Source: Nocardia jinanensis
GTDB lineage: Bacteria > Actinomycetota > Actinomycetes > Mycobacteriales > Mycobacteriaceae
Direction: 5' to 3'
NCBI RefSeq assembly: GCF_014645735.1
Contig: NZ_BMMH01000001.1
Location: 806,001-870,000 of the forward strand
DNA length: 64,000 nt
The position numbers and the translations under genes were made by a program. The notes under the pieces were generated by a model. That model was not told where the DNA came from, made no database searches, and saw only the letters and a list, made by a program, of their open reading frames with translations. Below are positions 34,313 through 43,893 of this stretch, piece after piece (position 1 is the stretch's first letter; each line of letters starts with the position of its first letter).

Positions 34313-36070
34313 TCAGCCGCGGACCCGCGCGAGCACCACCTCGACCACGGAATCGGCGGGAACATCCTCGGTTTCCCCGGTGAACCGGTCGCGCAACTCC
34401 ACCTTGCCCTCGGCCCAGCCCCGGCCGATCACCAGCACGTAGGGCATACCGAGCAATTCGGCGTCCTTGAACTTCACTCCGGGCGAGGCGGTGCGGTCGT
34501 CGAAGAGAACGTCGAGACCTTGCGCGTTCAAGGCCGAGACCACATCCTCGGCCCCGGCCCGGGCTGCCTCGTCCTTGTTGGCGATCACCACGTGTAGGTC
34601 GTACGGGGCGGCCTCGGCGGGCCAGCGCAGGCCCTTGTCGTCGTGCTGCTGTTCGGCGATGACCGCGACCATGCGCGAGACACCTACCCCGTAGGAACCC
34701 ATCACCAGCCGCACCGGTTTGCCGTTCTCCCCCAGCACATCGACCTCGAACGCGTCGGTGTACTTGTAACCCAGCTGGAAGATGTGGCCGATCTCGATAC
34801 CGCGCGCCGAGACCAGCGGACCGCGGCCGTCGGGCGATATGTCCCCGTCGCGCACCTGCGCGGCCTCGATGGTGCCGTCCGGCGTGAAATCACGACCGGC
34901 CACCAGACCGACGATATGTTCGCCGGGTGCGTCCGCGCCGGTGATCCACGAGGTACCGCTGACCACCCGGGGATCGACCAGATACCGGATACCGTTGGCC
35001 TGCAAACCCTTCGGGCCGATGTAACCCTTCACCAGGAACGGGTTGGCGGCGAAATCCGCGTCGGTGAGTAGTTCCACCTCGGCGGGTTCGACCGATGCGC
35101 CGAGCCGTTTGTCGTCGACCTCACGATCACCGGGCACACCGATACCGATGATCTCGGTCTTGCCATCGGGGTGGCGCAGTTTCACCATGACGTTCTTCAA
35201 GGTGTCCGCCGCCGTGACCGGGCGGCCGTAGCGTTCGGCGATCCCCGCCCCGTTCGCCCAATCCACCAGCGTCGCGATGGTCGGGGTGTCCGGGGTGTCG
35301 TGCACCTGCGCTTCGGGCTGTCCCTCGAGGGGCAGCGGTTCGGGCGCCGCGGTGACCACGGCCTCCACATTGGCGGCGTACCCGGACTCCCGGCATACGA
35401 CGTAGGTGTCCTCGCCGACCGGACTGTCGGCGAGGAACTCCTCGGAGGCACTGCCGCCCATCGCGCCGGAGGTCGCGGCGACGATCACGTACTTCACGCC
35501 GAGCCGGTCGAAGATGCGCTGGTAGGCCTCGCGGTGCGCGTTGTAACTGGCCTTCAGCCCGTCCTCGTCCAGGTCGAAGGAATAGGAGTCCTTCATGATG
35601 AACTCGCGGCCGCGCAAGATACCCGCGCGCGGGCGTTCCTCGTCACGGTATTTGGCCTGGATCTGGTAGAGGGTGACCGGCAAATCCTTGTAGGAGTTGT
35701 ATTCACCCTTCACGGTGAGGGCGAAGAGTTCCTCGTGAGTCGGGCCGAGCAGATAGTCCGCGCCCTTGCGGTCCTGCAGCCGGAACAAGGCGTCGCCGTA
35801 CTCGGTCCAGCGGTTGGTGGCCTCATAAGGGTCGCGCGGCAACAGCGCGGGTAGCGAGATCTCCTGCGCGCCGATGGCGTTCATCTCCTCGCGCACGACC
35901 TCCTCCACTTTGTGCAGCACCCGCAGGCCCAACGGCAGCCACGAGTACACACCCGGCGCGATCCGGCGCACATAGCCGGCGCGCACCAGCAGCTTGTGGC
36001 TGGGCACCTCGGCGTCGGCGGGGTCGTCGCGCAACGTACGGAGGAACAGTCGGGAGAGGCGGGTGATCAC
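34313..36070 (-). CDS. proS: Prolyl-tRNA synthetase (bacterial type)
   Basis: Class II synthetase of 585 aa, with an editing (INS) domain between motifs 2 and 3. The visible parts are [36 protein letters not shown], motif 2 ([31 protein letters not shown]) and motif 3 ([19 protein letters not shown]), then the anticodon-binding domain ([22 protein letters not shown]). The GTG at 36070 matches the family start, although the frame stays open 125 codons upstream. It is divergent from yaaA. Confidence 0.97.
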   Translation of the reverse strand: MITRLSRLFLRTLRDDPADAEVPSHKLLVRAGYVRRIAPGVYSWLPLGLRVLHKVEEVVREEMNAIGAQEISLPALLPRDPYEATNRWTEYGDALFRLQDRKGADYLLGPTHEELFALTVKGEYNSYKDLPVTLYQIQAKYRDEERPRAGILRGREFIMKDSYSFDLDEDGLKASYNAHREAYQRIFDRLGVKYVIVAATSGAMGGSASEEFLADSPVGEDTYVVCRESGYAANVEAVVTAAPEPLPLEGQPEAQVHDTPDTPTIATLVDWANGAGIAERYGRPVTAADTLKNVMVKLRHPDGKTEIIGIGVPGDREVDDKRLGASVEPAEVELLTDADFAANPFLVKGYIGPKGLQANGIRYLVDPRVVSGTSWITGADAPGEHIVGLVAGRDFTPDGTIEAAQVRDGDISPDGRGPLVSARGIEIGHIFQLGYKYTDAFEVDVLGENGKPVRLVMGSYGVGVSRMVAVIAEQQHDDKGLRWPAEAAPYDLHVVIANKDEAARAGAEDVVSALNAQGLDVLFDDRTASPGVKFKDAELLGMPYVLVIGRGWAEGKVELRDRFTGETEDVPADSVVEVVLARVRG

Positions 36071-36227
36071 GGTTGCCCAGCGTAGCCCCTGTGCGTTCGC
36101 CGGCCACACTCGATTACCGGTGGCGGGCACGGCTGTGACGGTGACCGTACGACCCAGCCGCGACACCCCGATCCGCGCCGCCGGGGCAGGCGGGCGCGCC
36201 GGGCGACGACCGGTACCGTAACCGGTC

Positions 36228-36971
36228 GTGCTGGTGCTGCTCCCTCCTTCCGAAACGAAATCCGACGGTGGTTCCGGCGGCCCGCTGGATCTGTCCGCGC
36301 TGGCGTTCGGCTCGCTCACCGAGATCCGCGATCGGCTGGTCGGCGATCTGGTCACCCTGGCCGGTGATCCGGAGGCGTCCCGGGTCGCGCTCGGACTCGG
36401 CAAGAACTCCGATACCGAGCTGGCCCGCAACGCCGCGGTCCGCACCTCCCCGACCCGCCCCGCGCTGGAGCGCTACACAGGTGTCCTCTACGACGCGCTG
36501 GGCGCCGGTTCGTTCACGAAAGCACAGCGCGCCAAAGCTGTGGACCGGATCGCGGTGGGTTCGGCCCTTTTCGGCGCGGTCCGCGCCGGCGATCCCATCC
36601 CCGCCTACCGGCTGTCGGGCGGATCGAAACTGCCGGGCCGCCCGACACTGGCTGCCGTCTGGCGTGACCACCTGGGCCCGGCCCTGCGCGCGGCGGCCGG
36701 CGACGAACTGGTCGTGGACCTCCGTTCGGGCACCTACCAGCAACTGGGACGGGTGCCGGGGGCGGTCACCGCGACGGTGCTCACCGAGGCTCCCGACGGA
36801 TCGCGCAGCGTGGTCAGCCACTTCAACAAGCACCACAAGGGCCTGCTGGCCCGTGCCCTGGTACTCACCCGGGCCGACCCCACCGATATCCGCGCTGTCG
36901 CCCGGGTCGCGGGCAGAGCCGGTTTGCGTATCGAAATCGCCTCCGATACCGAGCTGGTCGTCCTCACCTGA
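36228..36971 (+). CDS. yaaA: YaaA family peroxide stress protein
   Basis: A 247-aa DUF328/YaaA family protein starting [22 protein letters not shown]. It has the conserved [39 protein letters not shown] and the C-terminal [16 protein letters not shown]. In E. coli the homologue limits free iron and protects DNA during hydrogen-peroxide stress. The GTG start at 36228 is inferred from the motif. It precedes cysG on the same strand with an 84-bp gap. Confidence 0.93.
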   Translation: MLVLLPPSETKSDGGSGGPLDLSALAFGSLTEIRDRLVGDLVTLAGDPEASRVALGLGKNSDTELARNAAVRTSPTRPALERYTGVLYDALGAGSFTKAQRAKAVDRIAVGSALFGAVRAGDPIPAYRLSGGSKLPGRPTLAAVWRDHLGPALRAAAGDELVVDLRSGTYQQLGRVPGAVTATVLTEAPDGSRSVVSHFNKHHKGLLARALVLTRADPTDIRAVARVAGRAGLRIEIASDTELVVLT

Positions 36972-37055
36972 TCGGTGCGGCCGGGCCGCGACCTGCGCCG
37001 GGCCCGCGGCGGGCGGCTGTGGCGCACACCGTGCCGGGCCGTAGGCTCGAGCCTT

Positions 37056-38327
37056 GTGCCGAACACGTCAGCCGATACCGACAACCTGTCCGCCGGGGAC
37101 TCCAACTACCTGGTGGGTCTCGATCTGAACGAGCGGCGCGTCGTCGTCGTCGGCGGGGGCACAGTCGCACAGCGCCGCTTGGGCCTGCTCATCGCCTCCG
37201 GCGCCGCCGTCGAGGTGATCACCCGTGCGGCCACTCCCGCGGTCGAGGCGATGGCCACCGCCGGGCAGATCACCCTCACCCTGCGTGATTACACCGACGG
37301 CGATCTCGACGGCGCCTGGTACGCCATCGCCTGCACCGACGAACCCGAGACCAATGCCGCCGTCGTCGCGGCGGCGACCCGGCGCCGGATCTTCTGTGTC
37401 CGCGCCGATCACGCGCAGTCCGGAACGGCGGTCACCCCGGCCACCGCCCGCTACGACGGGATGACCCTGGGTGTGCTCGCCGGTGGCAGGCATCGGCGGT
37501 CCGCCGCTGTCCGCACCGCCCTGCTCGAGGCATTGCAATCGGGCGTGGTCACCGACGATGCGACACCGATGACACCGGGCGTCGCGCTGGTAGGCGGTGG
37601 TCCCGGCGATCCGGATCTGATCACGGTGCGTGGCCGCCGGTTGCTGGCCCGCGCCGATCTGGTGGTGGCCGACCGGCTGGCCCCGCCGGAACTCCTGGCC
37701 GAGCTGGGACCGGATGTAGAGGTGGTGGACGCGGCCAAGATCCCTTACGGGCGCGCGATGGCACAGGAGGCGATCAACGAAGCCCTCGTCGAGGGCGCGC
37801 GGGCGGGCAAGTTCGTGGTCCGGCTCAAGGGCGGCGATCCCTACGTGTTCGGACGCGGCTACGAGGAACTCGAGGCCTGTGTCGACGCCGGAGTGCCGGT
37901 CACCGTGGTGCCCGGGGTCACCAGTCCGATCTCGGTTCCGGCGGCCGCCGGTATCCCGGTGACCCACCGCGGTGTCACTCATGAATTCGTGGTGGTCAGC
38001 GGCCATATCCCGCCGGACCATCCGGATTCGCTGGTGGACTGGCCGGCACTGGCCCGGCTGCGCGGCACCCTGGTCCTGATGATGGCGGTGGAGCGAATCG
38101 AACAGTTCGCCGCGGTCCTGCGCGAGGGTGGCCGGGCCGCTGACACCCCGGCCACCGTGATCCAGGAGGGGACCCTGCGTGGCCAGCGGGTACTGCGGGC
38201 CACGCTCGCCGATGTGGCCGAACGTGTCCGCGCCGAAGGTATCCGGCCGCCCGCGATCATTGTGATCGGGCCCACGGCCGGGTTCGGCGCCGTGGCGATA
38301 GCGACCGGCGACCGTCGGTTACAGTGA
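37056..38327 (+). CDS. cysG: Sirohaem synthase-type uroporphyrinogen-III C-methyltransferase
   Basis: A 423-aa fusion. The N-terminal precorrin-2 dehydrogenase/ferrochelatase domain (YLVGLDLNERRVVVVGGGTVAQRRLGLL) is followed by an SUMT methyltransferase domain ([73 protein letters not shown]). It makes precorrin-2/sirohydrochlorin for sirohaem and feeds the cobalamin branch encoded at 44-48 kb. GTG 37056 fits the M. tuberculosis CysG N-terminus. It is followed by efpA 6 bp later. Confidence 0.95.
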   Translation: MPNTSADTDNLSAGDSNYLVGLDLNERRVVVVGGGTVAQRRLGLLIASGAAVEVITRAATPAVEAMATAGQITLTLRDYTDGDLDGAWYAIACTDEPETNAAVVAAATRRRIFCVRADHAQSGTAVTPATARYDGMTLGVLAGGRHRRSAAVRTALLEALQSGVVTDDATPMTPGVALVGGGPGDPDLITVRGRRLLARADLVVADRLAPPELLAELGPDVEVVDAAKIPYGRAMAQEAINEALVEGARAGKFVVRLKGGDPYVFGRGYEELEACVDAGVPVTVVPGVTSPISVPAAAGIPVTHRGVTHEFVVVSGHIPPDHPDSLVDWPALARLRGTLVLMMAVERIEQFAAVLREGGRAADTPATVIQEGTLRGQRVLRATLADVAERVRAEGIRPPAIIVIGPTAGFGAVAIATGDRRLQ

Positions 38328-38333
38328 CCCACT

Positions 38334-39815
38334 GTGCTCGATAACCCCCCAGCTACCCGGTATCCGGTAACGAAACGGGCCTTCGGCCTCGCCATTCTCG
38401 TGCTGAGCGGGTTACAGCTGATGGTGGTGCTGGACGGCACCGTGGTGATCCTGGCGCTGCCGAAACTGCAGGAGGAGATGGGCCTGTCCAGTTCGGGCAG
38501 CGCCTGGACCATCACCGCCTACGGACTTCCGTTCGCGGGCCTGATGCTGCTCGGCGGGCGGATCGGCGATTCGTTCGGCCGGCGCCGGATGTTCGTGCTC
38601 GGGGTGGGCCTGTTCACGCTGGCCTCGATGCTGTGTGGCCTGGCGCAGAGCGAAGAGATGCTGGTCGCCGCGCGCGCCTTCCAGGGCACCGGCGCCGCGC
38701 TCGCCGCCCCCACCGCGTTCGCGTTGGTAGCCAGCACCTTCGCCCCAGGAAAAGTACGCAACCAGGCCTTCGCCATCTTCGGATCGATGGTCGCGCTGGG
38801 CTCGGTCGGCGGGCTGGTGATCGGCGGGGCACTCACCGAGGCCAGCTGGCGGTGGATCTTCCTGATCAATGTGCCGATCGGCGCGCTCATCGTGATCGGC
38901 GCGCTGTACGCGCTCCGCGATACCGACCATCACCGTCTCACGCTGGATGTGCGCGGCGCGTTCCTCGGAACCCTGGCATGCGCCCTGATCGTCTGGGGCG
39001 CCACCGAGGGACCGGAACTCGGCTGGGGCGACCCGCTGGTCTACGGCACCTTGATCGCGGGCGCGGTACTGTTGCCGGTTTTCGTTTTCGCGGAGCGGTC
39101 GGTGGACAACCCGCTGCTGCCGTGGACTCTGTTCGACAGCCGCGACCGCGTATCCACTTTCGTGGTGATCCTGCTCGCCAGCGGCATCCTGGGCGCCACC
39201 ACCTACTTCGCGGGTCTGTTCGTGCAGAACGTGGTCGGGTACAGCCCGCTGGTGGCCGGGGTCTCGTTCATCCCGTTCACCGTCGGCGTCGGCCTGGGCA
39301 GTGCGGTGGCCACCCGGCTGGCCCTGCATATCGCGCCCCGGTGGCTGCTGTCCGGCGCGGCTGTGGTGCTCATGGCCGGCCTCGGCTACGGCTCGACACT
39401 GGACGCCGACGTGGGTTACTGGTCCACGCTGCTGCCGCTCTTCTCGGTGATCGGTTTCGGGATCGGGATCGCCATGGTGCTCATCCCACTGTGCGTACTG
39501 GTCGGGGTTCCGCCGGACGAGATCGGCCCGCTCTCGGCGATCGGCCAGATGTTCCTGAACCTCGGTACGCCCATCGCCATCGGTGTGCTCACCCCGATCG
39601 CCGCCTCCCGGACGCTGTCCGAGGGCGGAACCAACAAGAAACCGGCCGAGATGACGGCCGCGGAGATCACCGCGCTCGGTGACGGTTACACGCTCGCCCT
39701 GCTGGTGGCGGCCATCGGCGGGTTGCTGGTGGGCCTCATCGCGCTGACCCTGCGCTATACCGCGCAGGAGGTCGCCCGCGCCCAGCACGCCCAGGACGAG
39801 GCGCAGGCCGCCTGA
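38334..39815 (+). CDS. efpA: EfpA-like MFS drug/lipid efflux transporter (14 TMS)
   Basis: A 493-aa major facilitator of the QacA/DHA2 type with about 14 membrane helices. Landmarks are motif D-like LQLMVVLDGTVVILALPKLQEEMG and motif A LLGGRIGDSFGRRRMFVLG. It is homologous to M. tuberculosis EfpA (Rv2846c), which neighbours cysG there too. Its GTG start is 6 bp after cysG, so they are an operon. The gene ends 1 bp before the structured repeat at 39817. Confidence 0.95.
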   Translation: MLDNPPATRYPVTKRAFGLAILVLSGLQLMVVLDGTVVILALPKLQEEMGLSSSGSAWTITAYGLPFAGLMLLGGRIGDSFGRRRMFVLGVGLFTLASMLCGLAQSEEMLVAARAFQGTGAALAAPTAFALVASTFAPGKVRNQAFAIFGSMVALGSVGGLVIGGALTEASWRWIFLINVPIGALIVIGALYALRDTDHHRLTLDVRGAFLGTLACALIVWGATEGPELGWGDPLVYGTLIAGAVLLPVFVFAERSVDNPLLPWTLFDSRDRVSTFVVILLASGILGATTYFAGLFVQNVVGYSPLVAGVSFIPFTVGVGLGSAVATRLALHIAPRWLLSGAAVVLMAGLGYGSTLDADVGYWSTLLPLFSVIGFGIGIAMVLIPLCVLVGVPPDEIGPLSAIGQMFLNLGTPIAIGVLTPIAASRTLSEGGTNKKPAEMTAAEITALGDGYTLALLVAAIGGLLVGLIALTLRYTAQEVARAQHAQDEAQAA

Positions 39816-39816
39816 G

Positions 39817-40045
39817 GCTGTGTTTGTTTGCGGCGCCTTCGGCGCCGCTGGGCGGGGCCCTGTCAACCCCGGTTCTTCACTCCTTCGCTCAGTCGCTGCG
39901 CTCCTTCGCTACGTCGCTCCAGAACCGGGGCGGGCCCCGCCTATGAAGGCGGACCATCCGGAGTAGGCGAGAGGTGAGAGGTGTGTGTTGTCGTGACCCT
40001 TGATCGCCTGGGGAGGTTCACGACTCTGTCGGTGCTCGATGGTCG
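39817..40045 (+). repeat. Structured 3'-flank repeat, copy 2 (after efpA)
   Basis: The second copy of the element at 8787-8998, here on the plus strand directly after the efpA stop. The order is identical: GGCGCCTTCGGCGCC hairpin, GGGGCCCTGT, ACCCCGGTTCTTCACTCCTTC, CTCAGTCGCTGCGCTCC, AGAACCGGGGCGGGCCCCGCC, GGACCATCCGGAGTAGGCG, then a divergent stretch and CGTGACCC...GTGCTCGATGGTCG. The nested inverted arms give one long stem-loop. It lies between convergent efpA and the F420/PPOX gene, and the rest of the 394-bp gap holds a decayed third copy. Confidence 0.85.
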
Positions 40046-40073
40046 TCCGGTACAGGGACGGCCGACTGCACCG

Positions 40074-40190
40074 CTCAGTCGCTGCGCTCCTCGCGCTGTC
40101 ACTCCGGAACGGAGCGGGTCCCGCTGTGTTCATGGCGCCGTCTCCGCGGCGCGTGCGGAGCCCTCGTACGCTGACCATCTGGAGTGACAG
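40074..40190 (+). repeat. Degenerate partial copy of the 3'-flank repeat
   Basis: GCTCAGTCGCTGCGCTCCTC followed by TGTCACTCCGGAACGGAGCGGGTCCCGC and, later, GACCATCTGGAGTGACAG parallel the middle of copy 2 (39888-39965) with many changes. It looks like an older, decayed unit in tandem with copy 2. Confidence 0.55.
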
Positions 40191-40209
40191 TCCTCTGGGT
40201 TGCGGGCGG

Positions 40210-40653
40210 TCACAGTCTCCCGGTGATCTTGGTCGGGGTGATCCGCACCGCCACCCGGGGGCCGTCGTCCGCCGCCGCCGGGTTGAAATCGGCGTAGCGC
40301 TTACCGGTGTACTTGATCGACATCCGGTCCCCGACCAGCATTTCGGGGTCCGGGGTGAGCGTGGCGGTCCCGCGGATCTCCGCGTAGATGTACGGGTTGT
40401 CCGGCGGGATGATCAGTACCGAGATGCGCGGATCCCGCGCCAGGTTCTTGCCCTGCACCCGGTCTGTGGTGGTGGAGTAGAGCAATTCGTCGCCGTCCCG
40501 GTCGATCCAGGTGACGGTCAGATGCGGGTGTCCGTCCCGGCCGATGGTGGCCACGGTGACGTACAACTTGGCATCGTCGATGTACTGCTTGACGGTGTCG
40601 GGCAACGAGATAGCGCTCATGATCACGAGCAACCCGTACCGGTGGACGTTCAT
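40210..40653 (-). CDS. PPOX-class F420/FMN-dependent split-barrel protein
   Basis: A 147-aa flavin/deazaflavin reductase-like split barrel: YVTVATIGRDGHPHLTVTWIDRDGDELLYSTTTDRVQGKNLARDPRISVLI, then NPYIYAEIRGTATLTPD. This is the pattern of the actinobacterial PPOX-class F420-dependent family. Its substrate is unknown. ATG 40653 has GAGGCGGA overlapping the upstream stop; ATG 40620 (MSAISLPDTVKQ) looks more like the family start but lacks a ribosome-binding site. It is co-transcribed with the DUF305 gene 6 bp upstream. Confidence 0.87.
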   Translation of the reverse strand: MNVHRYGLLVIMSAISLPDTVKQYIDDAKLYVTVATIGRDGHPHLTVTWIDRDGDELLYSTTTDRVQGKNLARDPRISVLIIPPDNPYIYAEIRGTATLTPDPEMLVGDRMSIKYTGKRYADFNPAAADDGPRVAVRITPTKITGRL

Positions 40654-40659
40654 TCCGCC

Positions 40660-41289
40660 TCAGCCCGGCGGACTCGCTTCCAGTTGCGCCAGCAACAGCG
40701 CCATCAGCCCGGACTCCTGGGTCTGCTCGGTGATCATCTCCCGGGCCACCTGTTTCACCACTCCCTCGGTGAGCAGCGCGTCGGCTACCCGTGCCATGGC
40801 GATACCGCCCTCGTGGTGACGCTGCATGAGTCGCAGGAACTGGACGGCGGCATCGCGACCGCGCGCGGCCGACAGCGTATCGAGTTCGGTCCGGGTGGCC
40901 ATTCCCGGCATGGCGGCCGCGCTCGGATCGGGTGCGGCGTGGTGATCGTGGGTCTGCCCGGGCATCCAGCTCATCGGTTCGGAGCCCGCCACCGGTGCGC
41001 CGGCCAGCCGCAGCCAGCCCAGCAGGGTGCCGATCTCGGCGAGCTGAGTGTCCTCGATCTGGCGGGCCAGCCCCTGCACCGCGGGTCCGGCGCCGGGATC
41101 GAGCCGCTGCACCATCACCAATGCCTGATGGTGATGGGCGGCCATATCCTGGACGAAACCGATCTCCGTGGCGGACAGGATCTCCGGTGCCGCCGGGTCG
41201 TCGACGAACAGGGGACGTACCGCCGCCCCCAGTACCAGCAGCGACCCGGCCGCCACGAGAACGGCGAACCCGTTGCGCAGGCGGTTCAC
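40660..41289 (-). CDS. DUF305 family exported protein
   Basis: A 209-aa protein with an N-terminal signal anchor (MNRLRNGFAVLVAAGSLLVLGAAV). Two DUF305 His-rich helices follow, ATEIGFVQDMAAHHHQALVMVQR at about 41-63 and AVQFLRLMQRHHEGGIAMARVAD. A middle HDHHAAPDPSAAAMPGM segment may bind metal. DUF305 proteins are ferritin-like four-helix bundles often linked to copper or other metals in actinobacteria. It is coupled to the PPOX-class gene. Function inferred only. Confidence 0.85.
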   Translation of the reverse strand: MNRLRNGFAVLVAAGSLLVLGAAVRPLFVDDPAAPEILSATEIGFVQDMAAHHHQALVMVQRLDPGAGPAVQGLARQIEDTQLAEIGTLLGWLRLAGAPVAGSEPMSWMPGQTHDHHAAPDPSAAAMPGMATRTELDTLSAARGRDAAVQFLRLMQRHHEGGIAMARVADALLTEGVVKQVAREMITEQTQESGLMALLLAQLEASPPG

Positions 41290-41597
41290 CGTCGCCCGCC
41301 GATCGACCGATACGAAGTGGCCGCACCGGGCGTGCCCGCACTCCGCCGATGCCCCGTCACGTTCATCCCTGGCCTCCCGCGCGCCACATCATCCCGGTCG
41401 TCGAAGGGATTATGGTCGGCCTGCCGCGTCCGCGGGCCGATACGCGGGGTTCCCACAGGCCGGTGATCCGCCGAATCGGTCCCGACCCGGACTGAAACAC
41501 GTTACAGTTCCCGCACGCGGGCGGCCCGATGGCGTGTCACCGAAATGGTGGTGGGCCGGTCTCCGCGCCGAGGCCGGATGGCGTCAGGAGGACGATG
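41290..41597. other. Divergent intergenic region with KstR-type box
   Basis: This 308-bp gap separates the DUF305 gene from the phosphotransferase gene and contains no supported gene. A KstR-type box is at 41493-41506 and an AGGAGG ribosome-binding site at 41586-41591 serves the rightward gene. Confidence 0.6.
41493..41506. promoter_or_regulatory. KstR-type operator (second site)
   Basis: TGAAACACGTTACA fits TnnAACnnGTTnnA at all fixed positions (AAC 41496-41498, GTT 41501-41503). The flanks are less symmetric than at 30904. It lies 92 bp before the phosphotransferase start. No hexamers were clear enough to place the promoter. Confidence 0.55.
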
Positions 41598-42728
41598 ATG
41601 CCCGACGATGTGAACCCCACCGAACATATGCGGCTCACCACCAGCGAACGTGATCTGGATTCGCTGGCCGGGCAGCTCGCCGAATGGCTACGGCAGCGGG
41701 TCGGAGCCGACGAACCGCCGGTGATCAGCGGCCTGCGGCGCCCGTTGTCCGGGGGCCTGTCCAGCGCCTCGGTACTGTTCGACGCGCAGTGGAAATCCGG
41801 CGGCGAGCCCGGCGAAGGTGCCTTCGTCGCGCGGATGATCCCGGAGGAGGGCGCGTTCCCGGTCTTCGAGAAATACGATCTGGAACTGCAGTACCGCGTC
41901 ATCACCGAGGTCGCCGCCGCGACCGACGTCCCGGTACCGCGGTTGCGCTGGCTGGAAACCGACAGCGCGGCCTGCGGTGCGCCGTTCTTCGTGATGGACC
42001 GGGTACCGGGACGGATCCCGGGAGACAACCCGCCCTACGTCTTCGCCGGCTGGCTCTACGACGCCACACCCGCCGAGCGGGCCGAACTCACCCGCAACAC
42101 CCTCGATATCCTGGCCCGCATCCACGCGCTACCCGATCCGGCGCAACGGTTCCCGGAGCTCGACGGACCGGGCACCGCGCTGCGCCGCCATCTCGACGCG
42201 AACCGCGCCTGGTACGACTGGGCACTGGCCGCCGACGGATACGAGATCCCGCTGATCGAGCGCGCTTTCGACTGGCTGGATCGCAACTTCCCCGACGACC
42301 CGGGTCCCGATGTACTGAGCTGGGGCGACGCCCGGCCCGGCAACATCATCTACGACGAGTTCTCCCCGATCGCCGTATTGGACTGGGAGATGGCCGCATT
42401 GGGCCCGCGCGAGCTCGATCTGGCGTGGATGATCTTCCTGCACCGCTTCTTCCAGGACATCGCCACCGGATTCGATTTTCCCGGTCTCCCCGATTTCCTG
42501 CGCCGCGACGAGGTCGTGGCGCACTACGAGAAGGTCAGCGGCCACACGGTCCGGGACCTGGATTTCTACCTCACCTATTCCGCGCTGCGGCACGCGATCG
42601 TCATGGCCCGCATCAAACGCCGCATGATCCATATGGGCGAGGACACCGCACCGGCGGAGCGCGACGACTACATCATGCACCGCGCCACCCTGGAAGCCAT
42701 GCTCGACGGCACCTACGGATGGGACTGA
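41598..42728 (+). CDS. APH/ACAD10-like phosphotransferase family protein
   Basis: A 376-aa kinase-fold protein of the aminoglycoside phosphotransferase superfamily. The catalytic loop is LSWGDARPGNIIYDE (WGD in place of the usual HGD), and the metal-binding segment is PIAVLDWEMAALGPRELDLAW; FFVMDRVPGRIPGD lies in the N-lobe. Such proteins phosphorylate small molecules, not necessarily drugs. ATG 41598 is 6 nt after AGGAGG. Its stop is 1 bp from the start of the next gene, so the two are an operon, possibly KstR-controlled. Confidence 0.85.
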   Translation: MPDDVNPTEHMRLTTSERDLDSLAGQLAEWLRQRVGADEPPVISGLRRPLSGGLSSASVLFDAQWKSGGEPGEGAFVARMIPEEGAFPVFEKYDLELQYRVITEVAAATDVPVPRLRWLETDSAACGAPFFVMDRVPGRIPGDNPPYVFAGWLYDATPAERAELTRNTLDILARIHALPDPAQRFPELDGPGTALRRHLDANRAWYDWALAADGYEIPLIERAFDWLDRNFPDDPGPDVLSWGDARPGNIIYDEFSPIAVLDWEMAALGPRELDLAWMIFLHRFFQDIATGFDFPGLPDFLRRDEVVAHYEKVSGHTVRDLDFYLTYSALRHAIVMARIKRRMIHMGEDTAPAERDDYIMHRATLEAMLDGTYGWD

Positions 42729-42729
42729 G

Positions 42730-43860
42730 ATGAGCGAAACCACCGCCCACACCCCGGCCACAGCACCGGGTCCGCTGGACGAGTATCCGATCCACCAGAC
42801 GCCGCTGCCCATCGCCCGGGCCGCGTCCAGTGATCGCAACTTCTACGACCGCAGCTATTTCAACGCGCACAACCGCGACGGCGCCCTCATGCTGGTGACC
42901 GGATTCGGGGTGTACCCCAATCTCGGCGTCGTCGACGCGTACGCGGCGCTGCGCCGCGGCGACGAGATCACCTCGGTGCGGTTCTCCGACGCCCGCACCG
43001 ACCGGAGCCTGGATATGGCGGTCGGCGGATACCGGATCGAGGTCGTGGAACCACTGCGCCGGATCCGGCTGGTCTGTGATCACGAAGATCTGGGCCTGGA
43101 CCTCACCTGGACCGGCGCCTTCCCCGCGATCCAGGAGCAACCGCACGTCATGCTCGCCGGTAATCGCCCGACCCTGGACGCTTCCCGGTTCGCACAGGTA
43201 GGCGCGTGGGAGGGCACGATCGCGGTGGGCGGCGAGGATATCGCGGTCGATCCGGCGATCTGGACGGGAACCCGGGACCGGTCCTGGGGGATCCGTCCCG
43301 TCGGCGAGGCCGAACCACCCGGCCGGGCGGCCACCGAAGGGTCCGGCGGATTCTGGTGGCTGTACGTACCGCTGCGTTTCGACGATTTCGCGGTGGTGGT
43401 GATCATCCAGGAGAACCCGGACGGATACCGCACCCTCAACGACGCCGTCCGGGTGTTCCCGGACGGTTCGGTCGAACAACTGGGCTGGCCGCGGATCACC
43501 ATCGACTATCGGTCCGGGACCCGCCATCCAGAAAGTGCGAGCCTGGAACTGCGCACTCCCGACGGCAAACCGCTGACCATCGATATCCGCACCGTCACCG
43601 GAATACCGCTGCACATCGGCTGCGGTTACGGCGGCGACCCGGACTGGCAGCACGGGCAGTGGAAGGGCCGCGACTGGTCGTGGGCCAACAGCTACGACCT
43701 GACCGATCCGGCGATCGCCGGGCGGATCCCGTGGGGCGTGACCGACCATATCGCGCACGCCCGCTGCGGTGACGCCGAAGGATGGGGACTGTTCGAACAC
43801 GCGAGCGTCGGCCGGCACGATCCCACCGGTTTCGCGGATCTACTGTCGGTGGCGCCCTAG
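42730..43860 (+). CDS. Lipocalin-like (DUF7064/hydroxyneurosporene synthase-like) protein
   Basis: A 376-aa soluble protein, probably two beta-barrel domains: NFYDRSYFNAHNRDGALMLVTGFGVYPNLGVVDAYAALRRGD, then a second half with GFWWLYVPLRFDDFAVVVIIQE and WKGRDWSWANSYDLTDP. It resembles actinobacterial proteins related to CrtC-type lipocalin folds; I recognise the type but not a defined function. It is translationally coupled to the phosphotransferase, suggesting they act on the same hydrophobic substrate. Confidence 0.65.
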   Translation: MSETTAHTPATAPGPLDEYPIHQTPLPIARAASSDRNFYDRSYFNAHNRDGALMLVTGFGVYPNLGVVDAYAALRRGDEITSVRFSDARTDRSLDMAVGGYRIEVVEPLRRIRLVCDHEDLGLDLTWTGAFPAIQEQPHVMLAGNRPTLDASRFAQVGAWEGTIAVGGEDIAVDPAIWTGTRDRSWGIRPVGEAEPPGRAATEGSGGFWWLYVPLRFDDFAVVVIIQENPDGYRTLNDAVRVFPDGSVEQLGWPRITIDYRSGTRHPESASLELRTPDGKPLTIDIRTVTGIPLHIGCGYGGDPDWQHGQWKGRDWSWANSYDLTDPAIAGRIPWGVTDHIAHARCGDAEGWGLFEHASVGRHDPTGFADLLSVAP

Positions 43861-43893
43861 CTGTCGAGGTCTACGACGACGCCGGCGTACCGG

